A stretch of DNA of 64,000 bases from Pseudomonas fluorescens (GCF_001307155.1 NZ_CP012830.1:6322501-6386500), one strand, 5' to 3'; positions 1 to 8,724 are shown, counted from the stretch's first letter. The notes: generated by a model from the letters alone, not told the origin. Made by a program: numbers and translations.

Positions 1-99
1 GTTCTCAAACACAAAGTGGACCAGGCTGATATTCATCGTGTGCTTAAACGATTGAAATACCGAGCGAAAACTCCTGTCGGTGTTCAGACCGCGCCATAG
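1..99 (+). CDS. 3' end of an unidentified protein (partial)
   Basis: An open frame enters the window at base 1 and ends at TAG 97-99, giving 32 residues rich in Lys, Arg and Val. I do not recognise the family. It may be the C-terminus of a gene that begins to the left, or chance open frame, because the stretch is short. It lies about 100 bases upstream of the toxin-antitoxin pair in the same direction. Confidence 0.35.
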   Translation, partial: VLKHKVDQADIHRVLKRLKYRAKTPVGVQTAP

Positions 100-205
100 G
101 CTTTGAAACCACTCATCAAGGCGACGTTGACCGAAAGGACCCCGCTCAACCACAATGCCGAAGGTAGCGCCAATGTAGCTACAAATAAACGATGAGGTCA
201 TTACC

Positions 206-496
206 ATGGGTGCATTGCTGAAAACTACCGACGTGCGTTGCCGCATTGATGAGGATCTGAAGGTCCGTGCCACTGAAGTCTTAAACGCTTGCGGGCTGAG
301 CATCAGTGACGCCATGCGTCTTTTTCTCCGTCAGGTCGTTGCAACTCAGGGGCTTCCGTTTGAGGTGCGCGTCCCTTCGGAAAAAACTGCCCGCGCCATG
401 ATGGAAGCGCGAGGAATTCGCCAACAGTTCGACTCGATAGACGACATGCTGAGGGACACTGATGGCGAAACCGGAGAAAAAGCCAAAGCGCGCTGA
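206..496 (+). CDS. RelB/DinJ-family antitoxin
   Basis: A 96-residue protein with the ribbon-helix-helix layout of RelB/DinJ antitoxins. A short beta strand (residues 9-14, VRCRID) is followed by helices containing 'LSISDAMRLFLRQV', and then an acidic, flexible tail that would wrap the toxin. A GAGG ribosome site lies a few bases before the ATG. The gene overlaps the downstream YafQ-type toxin by 35 bases, the usual antitoxin-first order with coupled translation. In this family the antitoxin neutralises the toxin and, with it, represses the shared promoter. Family assignment is from motif and context; the precise DNA operator was not identified. Confidence 0.85.
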   Translation: MGALLKTTDVRCRIDEDLKVRATEVLNACGLSISDAMRLFLRQVVATQGLPFEVRVPSEKTARAMMEARGIRQQFDSIDDMLRDTDGETGEKAKAR

Positions 497-776
497 ACTG
501 CCAAAGCAGTGTGCTCAAACATCGGAATTCAAGAAGTCGTGGGAGCGTTACAAGCGAGCCGGACGCCGCGATATGAATGAAGTTCGTCAGGTGATGGTCA
601 TGTTATTTCTGGGAGAGCAACTGCCGGCCGAGTACCTGGATCATGCTTTGACGGGTGATTGGAGCGGTTTTCGGGAGTGTCATATTGGGGGGGACTTCTT
701 GATGATCTACGAGCACTCACGTTTCGACTTGATTACTTTTGTTGATCTCGGAAGTCATTCTGAACTGTTCAAGTAG
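462..776 (+). CDS. yafQ: YafQ-family mRNA interferase toxin
   Basis: A 104-residue basic protein of the RelE/YafQ fold. The C-terminal half keeps the YafQ signature: 'YLDHALTGDW' (about residues 62-71), 'FRECHIGGDF' (75-84) and a final 'GSHSELF' with the catalytic-type histidine. Known family members cut mRNA in the ribosomal A site. The N-terminus is about 12 residues longer than E. coli YafQ, and an internal start is possible. The Trp that usually follows the Asp in E. coli YafQ is Phe here, so activity is likely but not certain. It is co-transcribed with, and overlaps, the RelB-type antitoxin. Confidence 0.85.
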   Translation: MAKPEKKPKRAELPKQCAQTSEFKKSWERYKRAGRRDMNEVRQVMVMLFLGEQLPAEYLDHALTGDWSGFRECHIGGDFLMIYEHSRFDLITFVDLGSHSELFK

Positions 777-868
777 GGTTCTGAACGCTAAATTCCAGCG
801 TCCGAGCCTCTTACATCCGACTGTATACGACAGTACCCGTAAGAACTCGAAGTAGCGTGAACTGCCAC

Positions 869-1558
869 CTACCCAAGCCGCTCCTGCACAAAAGCCTTCG
901 CTTTGGCCGTCATCTGGTCGAGATGCCGGTCGCGCTGTTTTTCGGCATCGAGCATCGCCCGCTTCCCGTGTCGTTGCAGCAGATACGTATGGATCTGCCG
1001 CACTTCTGTCGAGCGGTAGATCGGCGCTGTATCCAGCACGCCCATCAAGCCGCCCGTGCTGTGATCACGGGTATTCATCAGCACCTGCGGCCCGCGCGTG
1101 CCCAGCACCTGAAAGCCCATCGCTTCGAAACAGGCAACCTTGCCGACCGCACACGCCAGCTCGGCATGCGGGTAGCGGCTGAGCATTTCCTGGACCATCG
1201 CCCGTGCGACGCCCTGGTGCCGATGACTGGCTTGCACCGCCATATAGGCCACGCCGCACGCCTCGGGATCATCCTTGACCGGCAGATACAGCAAAAAGCC
1301 GATGACCTTCGAAGGATCTTCATCATCCACCGCGACGATCAATTCGACGGCGATCCCCTTAGATCCGTCGAGCGCTTGCAGATAGAGATGAACCTCGTAG
1401 CCGATCGCATATTGATACACGTTGAACAGGAGGTTGCTCGGCGCAATCGCCACCGTGCTGATATCGGTCAGATAGTCGACGACCATCTGCAGAATCTGGT
1501 CATTGATGGTCTCGGAGCACGGGGCTTCAAAGTGGGTGATCGTGAACATCGAACTCAT
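869..1558 (-). CDS. GNAT-family N-acetyltransferase
   Basis: About 229 residues. The central part has the GNAT acetyl-CoA layout: a strand with 'GVAYMAVQASHRHQGVARAM', where the R/Q-x-x-G-x-A loop would hold the pyrophosphate, followed by an amphipathic helix. The ATG at 1558 is chosen because it follows AAGGAGG at proper spacing and overlaps the stop of the upstream DUF3087 gene as ATGA. The ORF extends 10 codons further upstream without a better start. The substrate is unknown. It forms a two-gene unit with the DUF3087 gene and converges on the toxin gene. Confidence 0.8.
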   Translation of the reverse strand: MSSMFTITHFEAPCSETINDQILQMVVDYLTDISTVAIAPSNLLFNVYQYAIGYEVHLYLQALDGSKGIAVELIVAVDDEDPSKVIGFLLYLPVKDDPEACGVAYMAVQASHRHQGVARAMVQEMLSRYPHAELACAVGKVACFEAMGFQVLGTRGPQVLMNTRDHSTGGLMGVLDTAPIYRSTEVRQIHTYLLQRHGKRAMLDAEKQRDRHLDQMTAKAKAFVQERLG

Positions 1559-2082
1559 GCCTCCTTCGCCTTTACGGCCGCCAGCCACTCAGGGTTCAAC
1601 TGATTCTGCTCAGTGTCGATCCCCAGCGCTTCCATGCTCGCCTTGTGCTGGTCGATCTCGCGAGTCATCTGGCTGAGGCTGCTGGTGTTGCCGTCCAGTT
1701 GGTGCATTTGCGTCAGCCCCAGGTGATAAAAGCGCAGCAGCTTGATTGCGCTCGGGTTACCGGCCTGCACCGCATCGGTGACCTTATGCATGACATTGGT
1801 GACGCTCATCAGGCTACGCTTGAGTTGCCAGCCGTACACCGCCGCCGCCATCCACGGCTGCGACCAGCCTTTGGTTTTCATCAGCACGGCACTAACGATG
1901 ACGGCGGCAATGACGCCCCCCAAGTTGAAGCGAAAGTTATCGCCACCGGGTTCGCCGAACAGCATGACCGCCAGGCCGGACAGCGTCATCGCCAGCAGAA
2001 TGAAGGTCACGGCGATGATCACGGTACTGCGGCGCGTCTGCTGTCGATAGGATTCTGGGTTCCACGGCTTGATCTCGAACAT
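1555..2082 (-). CDS. DUF3087-type small membrane protein
   Basis: About 175 residues. The N-terminus 'YRQQTRRST' leads into two hydrophobic segments (roughly residues 22-45 and 52-70), and a soluble helical tail follows, the layout of the DUF3087 family seen in gammaproteobacteria. The function of this family is not established. Start at ATG 2082; an in-frame GTG one codon earlier is also possible. It is translationally coupled to the GNAT gene downstream, so the two probably act together, but the link is inference. Confidence 0.7.
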   Translation of the reverse strand: MFEIKPWNPESYRQQTRRSTVIIAVTFILLAMTLSGLAVMLFGEPGGDNFRFNLGGVIAAVIVSAVLMKTKGWSQPWMAAAVYGWQLKRSLMSVTNVMHKVTDAVQAGNPSAIKLLRFYHLGLTQMHQLDGNTSSLSQMTREIDQHKASMEALGIDTEQNQLNPEWLAAVKAKEA

Positions 2083-2195
2083 CACGGCAGGACTCTTTTG
2101 CTAAGTTGAAGACAGGATGCGCGGCATTATCGCCCGTAGAGCCCGATACAGACACGCTTAATCAACAGAAACACAAACTAAGCCGTAACACGGTC

Positions 2196-2328
2196 CGTAG
2201 CAGCTGGCGCAGCCGGCGTTCGGCTGCGCAGCAGTCGTAGAATCAGACGGCGCGGTGTTTCAGGAAGATCGTGTTCGCAGGTTTTACGACTGCTGCGCAG
2301 CCGAACGCCGGCTGCGCCAGCTGCTACG
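2196..2328. repeat. 44-bp perfect inverted repeat
   Basis: Bases 2196-2239 and 2285-2328 are exact reverse complements over 44 bases, separated by 45 bases. Each arm also contains an internal GCTGCGCAGC-type palindrome, so each can form its own hairpin. This is the layout of a paired REP element (REPIN-like). Apart from this pair and a single AAAGGCGACAGATCTATT motif near 2366, the gap 2083-2589 shows no gene I can support. Confidence 0.8.
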
Positions 2329-2589
2329 AAAAGCATGCGTCGCGGCAGAACTCTGTTAACGGGATAAAGGCGACAGATCTATTCAGGAAAGTACATGGGT
2401 TCGAAAAAACAACTCTCTATAAAACAATGAGTGAGCCGCAACGTAGACGGGTTTAAAGGCTCTGCATCAGATATTTGTATTCAAATGCCAGCTTAATAAT
2501 ATTTTACCGATACCGGGGTGATCCCTAGTCTTGAGCCCAAGAAATGGCAGGTCGCAACCGACCCTAATCCAACTTCGAAGGGCATAGAG

Positions 2590-3900
2590 ATGACCATTGA
2601 AATAATAAAAACAGACACGCTGATTGTCGGCGCGGGTCAGGCGGGTGTGGCCATGAGTGAGCACCTGAGCAAACTCGGCGTGCCGCACCTGGTGCTGGAG
2701 CGCAATCGTATCGCCGAGCGCTGGCGCACCGGGCGCTGGGATTCGCTGGTGGCCAATGGTCCGGTCTGGCACGACCGTTTTCCCGGACTTGAATTCGACG
2801 ATCTCAGCCCGGATGGCTTTGCCCCGAAAGAGCGGGTAGCCGATTACTTCGAAGCCTATGCCAGGAAATTCAACGCGCCCATCCGCACCGGTGTCGAGGT
2901 GAAGAAGGTTGAACGCAATGTCGGTCGACCGGGCTTCACCATTGAAACCTCCGAGGGCGTGATCGAGGCCAACCGTGTGGTGGCCGCCACCGGGCCGTTC
3001 CAGCGTCCAGTCATCCCACCGATCGCGCCGCAAGATCAGCCGTTCCTGCAGATCCACTCGGCCGACTACCGCAATCCAGCGCAACTGCCCGAGGGCGCTG
3101 TGCTGGTCGTCGGTGCCGGGTCGTCGGGGGTGCAGATCGCCGATGAATTACAGCGCGCCGGCAAGCAGGTGTACCTCTCGGTCGGCGCGCACGACCGCCC
3201 TCCTCGCGCCTATCGCAACCGGGATTTCTGCTGGTGGCTGGGCGTGCTCGGCGAATGGGATCAAGCGGCCATGAAGCCCGGTCGCGAACACGTCACCATC
3301 GCCGTAAGCGGTGCACATGGCGGTCGTACGGTGGACTTCCGCGGACTGGCCCATCGCGGCATGACGCTCGTTGGCCTGACCCAATCGTTCAATGGCACCG
3401 TGGCGACCTTCCAGCCCAATCTTGCCGACAACCTGGCACGCGGCGATGAGAACTATCTGGCGCTGCTCAATGCCGCTGACGCCTACATCGAGCGCAATGG
3501 CCTGGACCTGCCGGAAGAACCTGAAGCGCGCCATACCTTTGCGGATCCTGCGTGCGTGACCCATCCGATTCTCGAGCTCGACCTGGCCAAGGCCGGCGTG
3601 ACCTCGATCATCTGGGCCACCGGGTTTGCCACGGACTACAGCTGGCTCAAAGTCGACGCCTTCGACGACAACGGCAAACCGCAGCATCAGCGCGGTGTAT
3701 CGAGCGAGCCGGGTGTGTATTTCCTCGGTCTGCCGTGGCAGTCGCGGCGCGGCTCGTCGTTTATCTGGGGTGTTTGGCACGACGCCAAATACGTGGCGGA
3801 TCACATCGCCATTCAGCGTTCGTACCTCGACTACCGCGATGCCGGGCAGCGTCAGGCTGAAGCCGCCCCGGCCGTCCATAAAACACCTGTCAGTGCTTGA
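2590..3900 (+). CDS. Flavin-containing monooxygenase / FAD-NAD(P) oxidoreductase
   Basis: About 436 residues. It has two dinucleotide-binding sites: 'GAGQAGVAMS' near the N-terminus for FAD and 'VVGAGSSGVQIADEL' in the middle for NAD(P)H. The 'ATGF' motif near residue 350 is usual for flavin monooxygenases and related single-component flavoproteins. Start at ATG 2590 is preferred over GTG 2518, which would add 24 residues with no conserved character before the first beta strand. The downstream RidA gene follows after 55 bases, and the DUF1028 and ArgE-type genes follow on the same strand, suggesting oxidation of a nitrogenous substrate. The substrate cannot be read from sequence. Confidence 0.85.
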   Translation: MTIEIIKTDTLIVGAGQAGVAMSEHLSKLGVPHLVLERNRIAERWRTGRWDSLVANGPVWHDRFPGLEFDDLSPDGFAPKERVADYFEAYARKFNAPIRTGVEVKKVERNVGRPGFTIETSEGVIEANRVVAATGPFQRPVIPPIAPQDQPFLQIHSADYRNPAQLPEGAVLVVGAGSSGVQIADELQRAGKQVYLSVGAHDRPPRAYRNRDFCWWLGVLGEWDQAAMKPGREHVTIAVSGAHGGRTVDFRGLAHRGMTLVGLTQSFNGTVATFQPNLADNLARGDENYLALLNAADAYIERNGLDLPEEPEARHTFADPACVTHPILELDLAKAGVTSIIWATGFATDYSWLKVDAFDDNGKPQHQRGVSSEPGVYFLGLPWQSRRGSSFIWGVWHDAKYVADHIAIQRSYLDYRDAGQRQAEAAPAVHKTPVSA

Positions 3901-3955
3901 TACCCGCGCCGGCGTTTGAACAGCGCCGGGCCGAATTTTTCTTGAGGAGCTTCCG

Positions 3956-4372
3956 ATGTCCACGCCAACCCATACCCGCATTCGCATGTTCAACACCAAA
4001 GAAACCTACCCGAACCAGAGCCTGGACAATGACCTGTGCCAGGCGGTCCGGGCCGGCAACACCGTATATGTTCGCGGCCAGGTCGGTACCGATTTTGAAG
4101 GCAGCCTCGTCGGCCTTGGTGACCCGCGTGCGCAAGCCGAACAAGCCATGCGCAACGTCAAGCAATTGCTGGAAGAAGCCGGCAGCGACCTCAGCCACAT
4201 CGTCAAAACCACCACCTACCTGATCGATCCGCGTTACCGCGAGCCGGTCTATCAGGAAGTCGGCAAGTGGCTCAAAGGGGTGTTTCCGATTTCGACCGGG
4301 TTGGTGGTTTCGGCACTGGGGCAGCCGCAGTGGCTGATGGAAATTGATGTGATTGCGGTGATTCCTGAGTAA
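3956..4372 (+). CDS. RidA-family (YjgF/YER057c/UK114) protein
   Basis: A 138-residue protein of RidA length. It has the family core 'VYVRGQVGTDFEG' and 'QAEQAMRNVKQLLEEAGS', then the 'HIVKTTTYL' strand. RidA proteins hydrolyse reactive enamine/imine intermediates; the subgroup here lacks an obvious 'GxxPxxRxxVE' arginine motif near the C-terminus ('SALGQPQWLMEIDVIAV' instead), so it may be one of the non-RidA Rid subfamilies. GAGGAG precedes the ATG. It follows the flavin monooxygenase and probably handles an imine product in the same pathway (inference). Confidence 0.85.
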   Translation: MSTPTHTRIRMFNTKETYPNQSLDNDLCQAVRAGNTVYVRGQVGTDFEGSLVGLGDPRAQAEQAMRNVKQLLEEAGSDLSHIVKTTTYLIDPRYREPVYQEVGKWLKGVFPISTGLVVSALGQPQWLMEIDVIAVIPE

Positions 4373-4390
4373 GCAGGTTTACCGAGGCGC

Positions 4391-4494
4391 GGCCTTCGCG
4401 AGCAAGCTTTGCTCCTACAGTGGATCTTCAGTTGCCACACATTTGTGCACGACGACCATCCCCTGCAGGAGCAAAGCTTGCTCGCGATGAGGCC
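4391..4494. repeat. REPIN (paired inverted REP)
   Basis: Two nearly complementary arms (4391-4420 and 4463-4494), each with a GCGAGCAAGC-T-TTGCTCC core, lie in opposite orientation 42 bases apart. This is the common REP doublet of fluorescens-group pseudomonads. It sits in the gap between the RidA and DUF1028 genes and may split the transcript or stabilise its 3' end. Confidence 0.85.
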
Positions 4495-4537
4495 CGCACA
4501 GACGACACTTTCGCCAAGGCTAACCAAGGAGCAAACC

Positions 4538-5215
4538 ATGACCTTTTCCATCGCCGCACGTTGCCCCGAAACCGGTCAATTGGGCATCGCGATCAGTTCC
4601 TCGAGCATCGCTGTCGGCGCACGCTGCCCTTGGCTGCTGCCAGGTGTGGGCGCGGTCTCCACGCAAAACATCACCTTGCCGTCACTCGGCCCGGAAGTCC
4701 TCGCCCTCATGGAACAAGGCCTTGCGCCCTCGGCTGCATTCGACAAGGTGTTGACCCGCAACGGCTACAGCCAGTATCGGCAAATTACCGCGATTGACCA
4801 CCTCGGCCAGACCGCACACTTCAGCGGCGCACAAACGCTGGGCACCCACAACGCGGTGTCGGGCGAACAATGCGTGGCTGCCGGCAACATGCTGGCGGAC
4901 CGTGGGGTGATCGAGGTAATGGTCAAGGCCTTCGAGCACGGCGAAGGTCAACTGGCCGACCGCTTGCTGGCAGCTCTGAAAGCCGCTGTGGCGGCGGGTG
5001 GCGAAGCCGGGCCCGTGCATTCGGCGGCGGTCGTCGTGGTCGGCGAGCTGACCTGGCCGATTATCAACCTGCGGGTTGATTGGGCCGACCACGATCCGAT
5101 CGGTCAACTGGAAAAGTTGTGGGACGCCTATCAGCCACAGGTTCAGGATTACATCGACCGCGCCCTGGCCCCCGACAAGTCGCCTGGCTACGGCGTGGCG
5201 GGAGGCGACCGATGA
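4538..5215 (+). CDS. DUF1028 family protein
   Basis: 225 residues opening with 'MTFSIAARCPETGQLGIAI', then 'GAVSTQN', the pattern of DUF1028. Proteins of this family are thought to have an Ntn-hydrolase-like fold; no activity is firmly assigned. AAGGAG precedes the ATG at 4538. The last codons overlap the next gene as ATGA, so it is translationally coupled to the ArgE-type deacylase. DUF1028 genes are often found with Rid and M20 peptidase genes in amino-acid or amide catabolic clusters, which fits the neighbours here. Confidence 0.85.
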   Translation: MTFSIAARCPETGQLGIAISSSSIAVGARCPWLLPGVGAVSTQNITLPSLGPEVLALMEQGLAPSAAFDKVLTRNGYSQYRQITAIDHLGQTAHFSGAQTLGTHNAVSGEQCVAAGNMLADRGVIEVMVKAFEHGEGQLADRLLAALKAAVAAGGEAGPVHSAAVVVVGELTWPIINLRVDWADHDPIGQLEKLWDAYQPQVQDYIDRALAPDKSPGYGVAGGDR

Positions 5216-6360
5216 GCAACAGTGTCGATTTGCTCAAGCAACTGGTGGCCTTCGACACCACAAGCCGCGAATCAAACCTGCACCTCATCGACTTTGTCCG
5301 GGACTACCTCGAACGCTTCGACGTGCCTTGCGAACGGGTCTACAACGAGCAGCGCAGCAAGGCCAATCTGTTCGCAACCATCGGCCCGGCAGATCGGCCG
5401 GGCATCGTGCTGTCGGGGCACACCGATGTGGTGCCCGTCGACGGCCAGCCATGGACCGTTGCGCCGTTCCAGCTCAGCGAGCGCGACGGCAAGCTGTACG
5501 GTCGCGGCACCGCCGACATGAAAGGCTACATCGCCTGTGTTCTCGCCCTGGTCCCGTCCTTGGTGAACGCCCCGCTACGGCGGCCGGTGCATATCGCTCT
5601 TTCGTACGATGAAGAAGTCGGCTGCCTTGGGGTCCGCTCGCTGCTCAAAGCCCTCGAACAGCGCCCGGTCAAACCGATGCTGTGCATCATTGGCGAGCCG
5701 ACCGAACTCAAACCGGTGCTGGGTCACAAGGGCAAACTGGCGATGCGTTGCGACATTCATGGTGAGGCCTGCCATTCGGCGTACGCCCCGCTCGGAGTCA
5801 ACGCGATTGAATACGCCGCCGAACTGATCGGTGAACTGGGGCGGATCGGCCACCGGCTCAAAGTGCCAGAGCATCACGATGCCCGTTTCGACCCGCCGTT
5901 CAGCACGGTACAAACCGGCATGATTTCCGGCGGCAAAGCCTTGAACATCGTCCCGGCGGATTGCCGCTTCGACTTTGAAATCCGCGCCCTGCCCTCACAA
6001 GACCCCAGCGTGGTGGCGAAGGAACTGAAGACCTACGCTGAACAACAAGTATTGCCGCGCATGCGCGCGGTGAGCGATCAGAGCGACATTCGCTTCAGTG
6101 AGTTGTCGGCGTATCCCGGTTTGGCCACCGATGCGCACAGCGAAGCGGCTGAGTTGATCGCTGCATTCTCCGGCTCTCGGGAGTTCGGGACGGTAGCGTT
6201 CGGCACCGAGGGCGGGCTGTTTGACGCGGCGGGGATTCCAACGGTGGTCTGTGGTCCTGGCAGCATGGACCAGGGCCACAAACCGGACGAGTTTGTCAGC
6301 CTCGATCAATTGAAAGGTTGCGACGCCATGCTGCAACGGATGCTGTCATCGATCTGCTGA
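5212..6360 (+). CDS. argE: ArgE-type M20 deacetylase/deacylase
   Basis: 382 residues, the length of acetylornithine deacetylase. Metal and catalytic motifs are in order: 'SGHTDVVP' (His near 70), 'GRGTADMKG' (bridging Asp near 102), 'DEEVGCLG' (catalytic Glu and metal Glu near 133-135), 'GEPT' and a C-terminal 'GPGSMDQGHKPDE' with the last His ligand. ATG 5212 is preceded by GGAGG and overlaps the DUF1028 stop. Pseudomonas normally makes arginine with ArgJ, so this copy in a catabolic-looking operon may act on another N-acyl amino acid. Fold and class are sure; substrate is not. Confidence 0.85.
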   Translation: MSNSVDLLKQLVAFDTTSRESNLHLIDFVRDYLERFDVPCERVYNEQRSKANLFATIGPADRPGIVLSGHTDVVPVDGQPWTVAPFQLSERDGKLYGRGTADMKGYIACVLALVPSLVNAPLRRPVHIALSYDEEVGCLGVRSLLKALEQRPVKPMLCIIGEPTELKPVLGHKGKLAMRCDIHGEACHSAYAPLGVNAIEYAAELIGELGRIGHRLKVPEHHDARFDPPFSTVQTGMISGGKALNIVPADCRFDFEIRALPSQDPSVVAKELKTYAEQQVLPRMRAVSDQSDIRFSELSAYPGLATDAHSEAAELIAAFSGSREFGTVAFGTEGGLFDAAGIPTVVCGPGSMDQGHKPDEFVSLDQLKGCDAMLQRMLSSIC

Positions 6361-6382
6361 GTCGGGAGGATGGGCCCGACAC

Positions 6383-7294
6383 TCAGCTATAAAGTCGGGC
6401 CAGTTCTTCCTGGCAATAATCCACGAACAGCTGCACCGGTTTGGTCAGTTGCGTGCGACGCAACCACGCTGCCGATAAACCCGAGCCGGTGACCGTTTCA
6501 GTCAGCGGCACACACACGACTTTTTGCCCGTCATAGGTGTAGTCCGAAAACGGCTTGGTCACCAGAATCGAAAAGCCAAAACCGCGCCCCACCATCCCGC
6601 GCACCATCTCGATCGACGGCGAGCTGAAGACAATGTGCGGCCTCAACCCGAGCTCTTCAAAAACGCTCACGAAGTAGGTCCGGCTCGGCACCACGTCGAG
6701 CAAGATCATCGGCTCCAGCACCAGCTCATGCAGCGAGACTTTCGCCTGTTGCGCAAACCGGTGATCCGCCGGCAGCAAGGCATAGGGCTGCTGCGGCGGC
6801 ATCAGCGGCACGGTCTCAATCGTGCTGTCCAGATCGTGTTCGAAGAGCATCGCCAGATCAACGCTGCCGGCGGTCAGTGCCTGCACCAACTCCTGCTGCT
6901 CGCCATCCCGGATGCGGATCTCCACACCCGGCCAGCGCTCTTTGAAGCCGGCGATCAAGCGTGGCAGGTACAGCGGCGCCACCGTTTCAAAACAGCCAAT
7001 ATCGATCTGCCCCGCCACCATGTCATTGTCCGCCAGCGCGTTCTGTTCGAACTCGTGAGCCACCCGCAGCAGCTCAAGCGCTTTGCGGTAAAAACGCGAG
7101 CCGCTCGGCGTCAGCGAAACACCCTGCGCGTGATGCCGGATAAACAGCTGAACACCAAAGCTGTCTTCCAGGTGCTTGATGGCGGTCGACACCGACGGTT
7201 GGGCGATATAGAGCTTGCGAGAGGCTTCAGCCACGCTGCCGCAATCGGCGGTGGTGACGAAATACCTGAGCTGGCGCAGGTTGTAAGCAGCCAT
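6383..7294 (-). CDS. LysR-family transcriptional regulator
   Basis: 303 residues. The N-terminal winged helix-turn-helix ('LRQLRYFVTTADCGSVAEA', then 'AQPSVSTAIKHLE') is typical of LysR proteins, followed by a periplasmic-binding-type effector domain. The start at 7294 is chosen because GGAGG precedes that ATG and the LysR fold begins there; the open frame runs 54 codons further through a REPIN. It is convergent with the ArgE-type gene and is the likely regulator of the monooxygenase-RidA-DUF1028-ArgE group (inference from position). Confidence 0.85.
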   Translation of the reverse strand: MAAYNLRQLRYFVTTADCGSVAEASRKLYIAQPSVSTAIKHLEDSFGVQLFIRHHAQGVSLTPSGSRFYRKALELLRVAHEFEQNALADNDMVAGQIDIGCFETVAPLYLPRLIAGFKERWPGVEIRIRDGEQQELVQALTAGSVDLAMLFEHDLDSTIETVPLMPPQQPYALLPADHRFAQQAKVSLHELVLEPMILLDVVPSRTYFVSVFEELGLRPHIVFSSPSIEMVRGMVGRGFGFSILVTKPFSDYTYDGQKVVCVPLTETVTGSGLSAAWLRRTQLTKPVQLFVDYCQEELARLYS

Positions 7295-7330
7295 GCGGAC
7301 CTCCAGAAAATAGCAATGCGTAACGCTTTT

Positions 7331-7456
7331 GTGGCGAGGGAGCTTGCTCCCGCTGGGCTGCGTAGCGGCCCCAAAACTTCGGCAATAACGGCTGATTTGC
7401 GAGTGCTGCGCCCTGGTGCGCCAGCCCGGTCGGGCGGGAGCAAGCTCCCTCGCCAC
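7331..7456. repeat. REPIN (GTGGCGAGGGAGCTTGC type)
   Basis: Outer arms GTGGCGAGGGAGCTTGCTCC (from 7331) and its complement (ending 7456) enclose an inner region with further short palindromes. The same REP occurs singly at 13604, so this is a second REP family distinct from the GCGAGCAAGC type. Confidence 0.85.
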
Positions 7457-7827
7457 AGCAGCGTTCGATCTGGTGATTCTTTGGGTGCACGATCACGCTT
7501 GAACATACCGGAGGCGGAAAAACCGCGGGCACTATTTTTTAAGGTTTGAAGCAACAAACTTAATCATTTATCTATCCCGATGCATTGCACATGATCACTC
7601 CAACAAGAAAAGCGTCGCTTGCGCGGCGCTCACTGAAGTACGTCCACGTACTCACTTTGCCTTGGAGTCCGTCATGGTCACCGGCACCCTGGGTGTGCAA
7701 CTGTTTCACCTGAACCTCCCAGCACCGGACTCGCCGTTCCCTGCCCGGTGTGCACTTCAACTTCGTTTGACCAGGTCGAGTTCGTCGACGAAGACGTAGT
7801 CGTCGAGGCTTTCGCGAAGCAGTTACA
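7457..7827. other. Intergenic stretch with no recognised gene
   Basis: Between the REPIN upstream of the LysR gene and the stop of the EamA transporter. Open frames on both strands are short, biased to Arg/Ser and unlike any family I know. No terminator, tRNA or strong promoter was seen. It may contain decayed coding sequence. Confidence 0.4.
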
Positions 7828-8724
7828 TCACGCTGGGCATCGGCCAGAACGCTTGAGCACCGCACTGAGGATGCGCTGTCCGTATAAGCCGACGCCAAGA
7901 CCCGACACGATGAGAACGACTGCAACGATTTTGTTGACTGACAGGCTCTCATTGAAAATTGTGACTGAACCGAGCAGTCCGAATACCGGCACCAATAACG
8001 ACAATGGCGCGACTGTAGACACGGGATATCGTTTCAGAAGTGAATTCCACACCCAGTAGCCGAATAGTGTATTGGGGTAGACCTGGAACAGGATCGACAG
8101 GACGGCGCGGTAGTCGAGTTGATTCACCAATGCGCTGTAACCCGTTGAGCCGTTGACAGCGTAATCCAGCGCGAAAAGAGGGATGGGCGAAAACGCGCTG
8201 GACCACACCAGGAAAGCGAAGACCTGGGTGGTCTTCGCTTTTTTGTTGATCACGTTGGCGACACTCCAGGCGACTGCTCCCAGCAGCACCAACAGCAGCC
8301 CGGCCGTCGTGACTGTCCCATCAACAATCGAGATGATGCTCAACAAGCCACAGCAGGCGATACCTATGCCCGCCAGTTGGTAGCGGGAAATCGCTTCCTT
8401 GAATATCCATGAGCCCAGCAGGAGGGTGAAAAACGCGCTGAACTGAAGCACCAGCGAAGCGATGCCTGCTGAAAGACCAGACTGGATGCCAAGGTTAACG
8501 ACGCCCCAAAGTCCGATACCGAAGACCAGACCGTAACCCATGATGTAGCGCCACTGCACATCAGGTTTCGGAATGAAAAAGATCGCTGGAAGTGCGCAAA
8601 GCGTGAAGCGAATGCCAGCAAGGATCAGCGGGTCAACGGTGGTGAGGCCCAGTTTGATAACCGAGAAGTTCACGCCCCATATGGCAGTAATCGAAATGGC
8701 GAGTAGCAGGTGCCTGGCTTTCAT
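7828..8724 (-). CDS. EamA/DMT-family transporter
   Basis: 298 residues made of about ten hydrophobic segments in two repeated halves, each starting with an EamA-like pattern ('ISITAIWGVNFSVIKLGL' near the N-terminus; 'VLLGAVAWSVANVINKKA' at the start of the second half). Such drug/metabolite transporters export small molecules across the inner membrane. Its ATG overlaps the stop of the upstream MFS gene by ATGA, so the two exporters form an operon, probably controlled by the divergent HxlR regulator. Substrate unknown. Confidence 0.85.
   Translation of the reverse strand: MKARHLLLAISITAIWGVNFSVIKLGLTTVDPLILAGIRFTLCALPAIFFIPKPDVQWRYIMGYGLVFGIGLWGVVNLGIQSGLSAGIASLVLQFSAFFTLLLGSWIFKEAISRYQLAGIGIACCGLLSIISIVDGTVTTAGLLLVLLGAVAWSVANVINKKAKTTQVFAFLVWSSAFSPIPLFALDYAVNGSTGYSALVNQLDYRAVLSILFQVYPNTLFGYWVWNSLLKRYPVSTVAPLSLLVPVFGLLGSVTIFNESLSVNKIVAVVLIVSGLGVGLYGQRILSAVLKRSGRCPA

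Noticed and set aside
857..1603. Long plus-strand open frame of 248 codons
   Set aside because: It is the shadow of the GNAT gene on the other strand; His/Arg/Gln-rich composition, no ribosome site, no family.
6524..7549. 341-codon plus-strand open frame
   Set aside because: It is antisense to the LysR gene and its REPIN; composition typical of an antisense frame in GC-rich DNA.
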